Source: Gammaproteobacteria bacterium
GTDB lineage: Bacteria; Pseudomonadota; Gammaproteobacteria; Pseudomonadales; JAUIET01
NCBI GenBank assembly: GCA_030431775.1
Contig: JAUIHW010000039.1
Span: forward strand, 1-36,388
Length of the DNA: 36,388 bases
Reading direction: 5' to 3'
How positions within the stretch are numbered: position 1 is the first letter of the stretch; each line of letters starts with the position of its first letter. Positions 31,093 to 36,388 of this stretch are shown here, one piece after another. Made by a program: the position numbers and the translations under genes. The notes below the pieces were generated by a model. The model was not told the origin of the DNA, searched no databases, and saw only the letters and a list, made by a program, of their open reading frames with translations.

Positions 31093-33948
31093 ATGCGCGA
31101 TAACTCCATGCAGGCGCTATGGCGCACCTCGCATATATCTGGCGGGAATGCCGTTTATATCGAGGCGATGTACGAAAACTACATACAGGATCCGAACTCT
31201 GTTCCGCCGCAGTGGCGCAGCTATTTCGAGCGGCTGCCAAAAAGCAACGGTGCCGATCAGGACGTACCGCACTCCACGGTAGTGGAGTATTTTCAGTTGC
31301 TGGCCAAGCAGCAGTCTCGAGGAGTGCGCCCAGAAGCCAGTGCTGAGAGCACGAGCACTGAATACGAGCGCAAACAGGTTCGCGTGGTTCAGCTGATCAG
31401 TGCCTATCGACAGCGAGGCCACCAGCACGCAACGCTGGATCCACTTGGGCTCTGGGATCGCCCGACAGTACCTGACCTTGAACTTTCTTACCACAAGCTT
31501 TCCGAAGCGGATCTCGACACCATCTTTCAGACCGGAAGCCTCTACATCGGTAAAGAGGAAGCCACGCTGCGGGAAATTCTCGATGCGGTTCAGCAAACCT
31601 ACTGCGGCAGTGTGGGTGCGGAATTTATGCATATTGTTGAGTCGGAAGAACGCCACTGGATTCAGCAGCGCATGGACAAGGTACGCTCCGCTCCTGAGTA
31701 CAGTGTCGAGGAGCGGGTTCACCTGCTGGAACGCCTGACTGCAGCGGAAGGCCTTGAGAAGTACCTCGGTTCCAAATACCCAGGCACCAAACGCTTTGGG
31801 CTGGAAGGGGGCGAAAGTCTGATCCCGATGCTGGATACTTTGATTCAGCGGGCCGGGCACTATTCAGCCAAGGAAATCGTGCTGGCAATGGCGCACCGTG
31901 GTCGGCTTAATGTGCTGGTTAATATTCTGGGCAAGAACCCGGGCGATCTATTCGACGAGTTTGAAGGGCATACGCCGCTGGAGACCTCGGGTGACGTCAA
32001 ATACCACCAGGGCTTTTCATCTAACGTCATGACAGTCAGTGGGGAAGCCCACCTCGCGATGGCTTTCAACCCGTCGCACCTGGAGATTGTGGCGCCGGTG
32101 GCGGAAGGTTCGGTGCGCGCTCGTCAGGACCGACGGCAAAATTTCGATCGCGATCAGGTGATCCCCATCATCATGCATGGCGACGCGGCATTCGCCGGGC
32201 AAGGCGTGGTGATGGAAACCTTCCAGATGTCCCAAACCCGTGCCTACAAAACCGGTGGGACAGTGCACATTGTGATCAACAATCAAGTTGGCTTTACCAC
32301 CAGTCGTCAGCAGGATGCGCGCTCCACCGAATACTGCACGGACGTCGCGAAAATGGTTCAGGCACCCATTTTTCATGTCAACGGGGACGACCCCGAAGCG
32401 GTGCTGTTTGTGACTGAAATGGCAATGGACTATCGTCAGCAGTTCAACAAGGATGTGGTGATCGACCTGGTGTGTTATCGACGTCGCGGGCATAACGAAG
32501 CCGATGAGCCGGCCGCCACCCAGCCTCTGATGTATCAAAAGATCAAAAAGCAGAAGACCACTCGCGATCTGTACGCACGCAAGTTGATCGAAGCCGGTGT
32601 GATTGATGAGCAATTCGACCGTGAACTGATCGAAGATTATCGTGACGCACTGGACAGTGGCCGGCATGTAGCCAAGAGTCTGGTGAGCGAACCGGATTCG
32701 GCACTCTTTGTTGACTGGCAGCCCTATCTTGGACACGACTGGACGGCAGACTTCGACCCACACATTGGTATGAAAAAACTGCAGCACCTTGGTCAGCAAC
32801 TGAACCAGCTGCCAGAAGGCTTCGTGCTGCAGCGCCAGGTACAAAAAATCTACGAGGATCGGGGCAAGATGGTGGCTGGTACCCTGCCTCTGAATTGGGG
32901 CATGGCAGAAATGCTGGCCTATGCCAGCCTGATTGATGCCGGCCATCCGGTTCGAATCACCGGTCAGGATGTTGGGCGGGGTACTTTCTCTCACCGCCAC
33001 GCCGTCTTGCACAACCAGAAGGATGCCGCAGTCCACATACCGTTGCAGCATGTCAACGAAGAGCAGCCGGCCTTTGAGATTTATGATTCGCTGCTGTCCG
33101 AAGAAGCCGTGTTGGGTTTTGAATACGGTTACTCGACAACGGCGCCCAACTCTCTGGTTGTCTGGGAAGCCCAATTTGGCGATTTCGCCAACGGTGCGCA
33201 GGTGGTGATCGATCAGTTCATAACCAGTGGTGAGCACAAGTGGCAGCGTCTGAGTGGTTTGACCATGCTGTTACCGCATGGCTATGAAGGCCAGGGTCCA
33301 GAGCATTCCAGCGCCAGGCTGGAACGCTTTCTACAAATGTGCGCGGAGCATAATGTTCAGGTTTGTGTGCCAACCACCCCCGCGCAAATATTTCATATGC
33401 TTCGCAGGCAGGTGATACGGCCGATGCGCCGCCCTCTGATTGTGATGACTCCGAAAAGCCTGCTACGCCATAAGTCTGCTGTGTCCAGTTTGGAAGAGCT
33501 CGCCGATAACGAATTCCTGAATGTAATCGGTGAAGTCAGCCCGGACATAAAAGCGGCCGATGTCACCAGGGTGTTGTTGTGTTCTGGAAAGCTGTATTAC
33601 GACCTCGCCGAGCAGCGTGACGAGCAGGGCCTGCATCATATTGCAATTGTTAGGATAGAACAGCTTTATCCGTTCCCGGAAGCGGAGTTGGCTGAAGTTC
33701 TTGAGCCTTATGAGAATCTCAGTGAGATTTTCTGGTGTCAGGAAGAACCGCTTAACCAGGGAGCGTGGTATTGTAGCCAGCACCATATGCGGAACGTTAT
33801 TCATCGGCATAAGCGCACAATTTTTCTTGAATGTGTTGCGCGTCCAGCCTCGGCGGCTCCTGCTGCGGGTTATATGTCCAGACATATGCAGGAGCAGAGC
33901 AGGCTTATTGAGAGCGCCCTCAGAAATGATGGCGCAGTATTTGACTGA
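31093..33948 (+). CDS. sucA: 2-oxoglutarate dehydrogenase E1 component (SucA)
   Basis: SucA is the thiamine-diphosphate-dependent E1 of the 2-oxoglutarate dehydrogenase complex, decarboxylating 2-oxoglutarate and passing the succinyl group to SucB. The 951-aa protein has the E1 N-terminal E2-binding region (NSMQALWRTSHISGGNAVYIEAMYENY), then HRGRLNVLVNILGK, the ThDP pyrophosphate motif around HGDAAFAGQGVVMET and NNQVGFTTS, YRRRGHNEADEPA, and the C-terminal transketolase-like half with GQDVGRGTFSHRHAVLH and LPHGYEGQGPEHSSARLERF. Length and order are normal. sucB follows after 41 nt. Confidence 0.97.
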   Translation: MRDNSMQALWRTSHISGGNAVYIEAMYENYIQDPNSVPPQWRSYFERLPKSNGADQDVPHSTVVEYFQLLAKQQSRGVRPEASAESTSTEYERKQVRVVQLISAYRQRGHQHATLDPLGLWDRPTVPDLELSYHKLSEADLDTIFQTGSLYIGKEEATLREILDAVQQTYCGSVGAEFMHIVESEERHWIQQRMDKVRSAPEYSVEERVHLLERLTAAEGLEKYLGSKYPGTKRFGLEGGESLIPMLDTLIQRAGHYSAKEIVLAMAHRGRLNVLVNILGKNPGDLFDEFEGHTPLETSGDVKYHQGFSSNVMTVSGEAHLAMAFNPSHLEIVAPVAEGSVRARQDRRQNFDRDQVIPIIMHGDAAFAGQGVVMETFQMSQTRAYKTGGTVHIVINNQVGFTTSRQQDARSTEYCTDVAKMVQAPIFHVNGDDPEAVLFVTEMAMDYRQQFNKDVVIDLVCYRRRGHNEADEPAATQPLMYQKIKKQKTTRDLYARKLIEAGVIDEQFDRELIEDYRDALDSGRHVAKSLVSEPDSALFVDWQPYLGHDWTADFDPHIGMKKLQHLGQQLNQLPEGFVLQRQVQKIYEDRGKMVAGTLPLNWGMAEMLAYASLIDAGHPVRITGQDVGRGTFSHRHAVLHNQKDAAVHIPLQHVNEEQPAFEIYDSLLSEEAVLGFEYGYSTTAPNSLVVWEAQFGDFANGAQVVIDQFITSGEHKWQRLSGLTMLLPHGYEGQGPEHSSARLERFLQMCAEHNVQVCVPTTPAQIFHMLRRQVIRPMRRPLIVMTPKSLLRHKSAVSSLEELADNEFLNVIGEVSPDIKAADVTRVLLCSGKLYYDLAEQRDEQGLHHIAIVRIEQLYPFPEAELAEVLEPYENLSEIFWCQEEPLNQGAWYCSQHHMRNVIHRHKRTIFLECVARPASAAPAAGYMSRHMQEQSRLIESALRNDGAVFD

Positions 33949-33989
33949 TCAACGCAAATTAACCATGCCAGATAGAAAGGAAAAGGATT

Positions 33990-35219
33990 ATGGCAACTGA
34001 AATTAAAGCGCCCCAGTTTCCGGAATCGGTAGCGGACGGTACGGTTGCGACCTGGCACAAACAGCCGGGCGAGGCGGCTGCGCGCGATGAGTTGCTGGTC
34101 GATATCGAAACCGACAAGGTGGTTCTGGAAGTATATGCTCCAGAAGATGGCACGCTCGCAGAGATTGTCAAGAATGAGGGCGACACAGTACTCTCCGGTG
34201 AGCTGATCGCCCGCTTTTCAGCTGGCGCAGTCAGTAGTCAGGCAGCTGCAAGCCCTGCGCAATCAGAAGATACTGAACCTGAAGCCGAAGCCTCTGAAAA
34301 ATTGCTCAGTCCTGCCGCGCGCAAGCTGGCTGAAGAGCACAATCTGGATGTTGCACAACTGACTGGTAGCGGTAAAGGTGGTCGGGTGACAAAAGAGGAT
34401 GTGCTGAACGCCATCAAAGAAAAGGAGTCGCAAGCTGAGACTGTAACCGCAGAAACTGAAGCCAGTCCGTCTTCTCCGGCACTCGCAGATTCTGAAACCG
34501 AACTGATTGCGCCGGGTGAGCGGGTAGAAAAGCGTGTGCCGATGACTCGCCTGCGGGCACGGGTTGCGGAGCGCCTGTTGCAGGCATCCCAGGACACGGC
34601 GATGTTAACCACGTTTAACGAGGTTAATATGGCGCCGGTAATTGAGTTGCGCAAGAAGTTCAAGGAACAGTTTCAGAAAACTCACAATACCAAGCTAGGC
34701 TTCATGTCATTTTTCGTTCGTGCAGTCACCGAAGCGCTCAAGCGTTACCCGGCTGTTAACGCATCGATTGATGGCAATGATATTGTTTACCACGGCTACT
34801 ACGACGTTGGAGTGGCGGTATCGTCACCGCGTGGGCTGGTAGTGCCGGTGCTGCGTGATGCCGACAGCATGAGCCTGGCCACCATTGAAAAGAAAATCAT
34901 TGAGTATGGCGAGAAAGCAGCCGAGGCGAAGCTGAGTATTGAGGAGATGACCGGCGGAACCTTCACGATTTCCAACGGTGGCATTTTCGGCTCGTTATTG
35001 TCTACACCTATTCTAAACCCGCCGCAGACAGGGATTCTTGGAATGCACGCCATTCAAGAACGCCCCATGGCCGTGAATGGAGAGGTGGTGATCTTACCCA
35101 TGATGTATCTTGCACTGTCCTACGACCATCGCCTGATAGATGGCAAAGAAGCTGTGCAGTTTTTGGTCGCGGTCAAAGGCATGCTTGAAGACCCAGCACG
35201 CATACTGTTAGAACTCTGA
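33990..35219 (+). CDS. sucB: 2-oxoglutarate dehydrogenase E2, dihydrolipoyl succinyltransferase (SucB)
   Basis: SucB transfers the succinyl group to CoA and forms the core of the complex. The 409-aa protein has a lipoyl domain with lipoate-lysine K43 ([12 protein letters not shown]), an Ala/Glu/Ser-rich linker (about 78-105), an E1/E3-binding domain ([14 protein letters not shown]...[13 protein letters not shown], about 108-145), a second linker, and the catalytic trimer-forming domain ending with [16 protein letters not shown], whose His is the base. It is followed after 15 nt by lpd. AAAGGA lies about 8 nt before the ATG. Confidence 0.97.
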   Translation: MATEIKAPQFPESVADGTVATWHKQPGEAAARDELLVDIETDKVVLEVYAPEDGTLAEIVKNEGDTVLSGELIARFSAGAVSSQAAASPAQSEDTEPEAEASEKLLSPAARKLAEEHNLDVAQLTGSGKGGRVTKEDVLNAIKEKESQAETVTAETEASPSSPALADSETELIAPGERVEKRVPMTRLRARVAERLLQASQDTAMLTTFNEVNMAPVIELRKKFKEQFQKTHNTKLGFMSFFVRAVTEALKRYPAVNASIDGNDIVYHGYYDVGVAVSSPRGLVVPVLRDADSMSLATIEKKIIEYGEKAAEAKLSIEEMTGGTFTISNGGIFGSLLSTPILNPPQTGILGMHAIQERPMAVNGEVVILPMMYLALSYDHRLIDGKEAVQFLVAVKGMLEDPARILLEL

Positions 35220-35231
35220 TTCGGGAAATAA

Positions 35232-36388
<1,157 letters not shown>

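Noticed and set aside
32017-33237. Long open frame of about 400 codons on the - strand inside sucA
   Set aside because: It lies wholly within the well-supported sucA gene, has no family motifs, and is a frame shadow of codon bias.

Overview
The window looks like a chromosomal segment of a GC-rich, aerobic, probably marine gammaproteobacterium. Three things suggest this: the gltA / sdhCDAB-sucAB-lpd arrangement shared by pseudomonads and related orders, an integron platform, and a meta-cleavage homoprotocatechuate pathway. No rRNA, tRNA or CRISPR array was found. The genus cannot be fixed from this sequence alone.

Positions 1-2465 hold an integron. A complete integron integrase (intI, + strand) has a near-perfect LexA box in its promoter. 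Divergent from it, on the - strand and visibly more AT-rich, are a candidate attI region, a small membrane-protein cassette, a clear attC site, a VOC-family cassette, a second less regular attC-like structure, and the first codons of a transposase-like ORF that leaves the window at its left edge.

Positions 2535-9000 carry a two-gene RND efflux system (pump and adaptor), a BLUF blue-light sensor, a VOC protein, an MscL channel with an added zinc-ribbon-like tail, and a PlsC-like acyltransferase. Positions 9099-15341 hold a homoprotocatechuate (3,4-dihydroxyphenylacetate) catabolic cluster. On the - strand the order is hpaE, a LigA-like small subunit, hpaD, hpaF, hpaH, hpaI. Divergent on the + strand are hpaG and the MarR-type regulator hpaR, with a perfect 14-bp palindrome between the two arms. 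The upstream hydroxylase (HpaBC) is not in the window.

Positions 15347-26070 are mixed accessory and housekeeping genes: hisC, an AbgT transporter, a lipoprotein with transglutaminase-like and TPR regions, a PIG3-type quinone oxidoreductase, an orphan pseudopilin, a GST, an LLM-class flavin oxidoreductase, a fused octaheme-TPR cytochrome and a crotonase. Positions 26171-36388 are the TCA-cycle block. gltA on the - strand has its own promoter and terminator. Divergent from it, sdhCDAB, sucA, sucB and lpd (cut by the right edge) run on the + strand, with promoters visible before sdhC and sucA.

The most unusual observation is a pair of intergenic elements at 13835-13947 and 20995-21107. Both are exactly 113 nt: a 30-nt arm, a 53-nt core and a 30-nt inverted arm. 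The cores are nearly identical and contain two small hairpins, one showing a compensatory base-pair change. The long arms differ almost completely between copies but stay self-complementary within each copy (30/30 and 29/30). This looks like a mobile or structured nucleic-acid element with a conserved three-way junction and a locus-specific closing stem. I cannot assign it to a named family.
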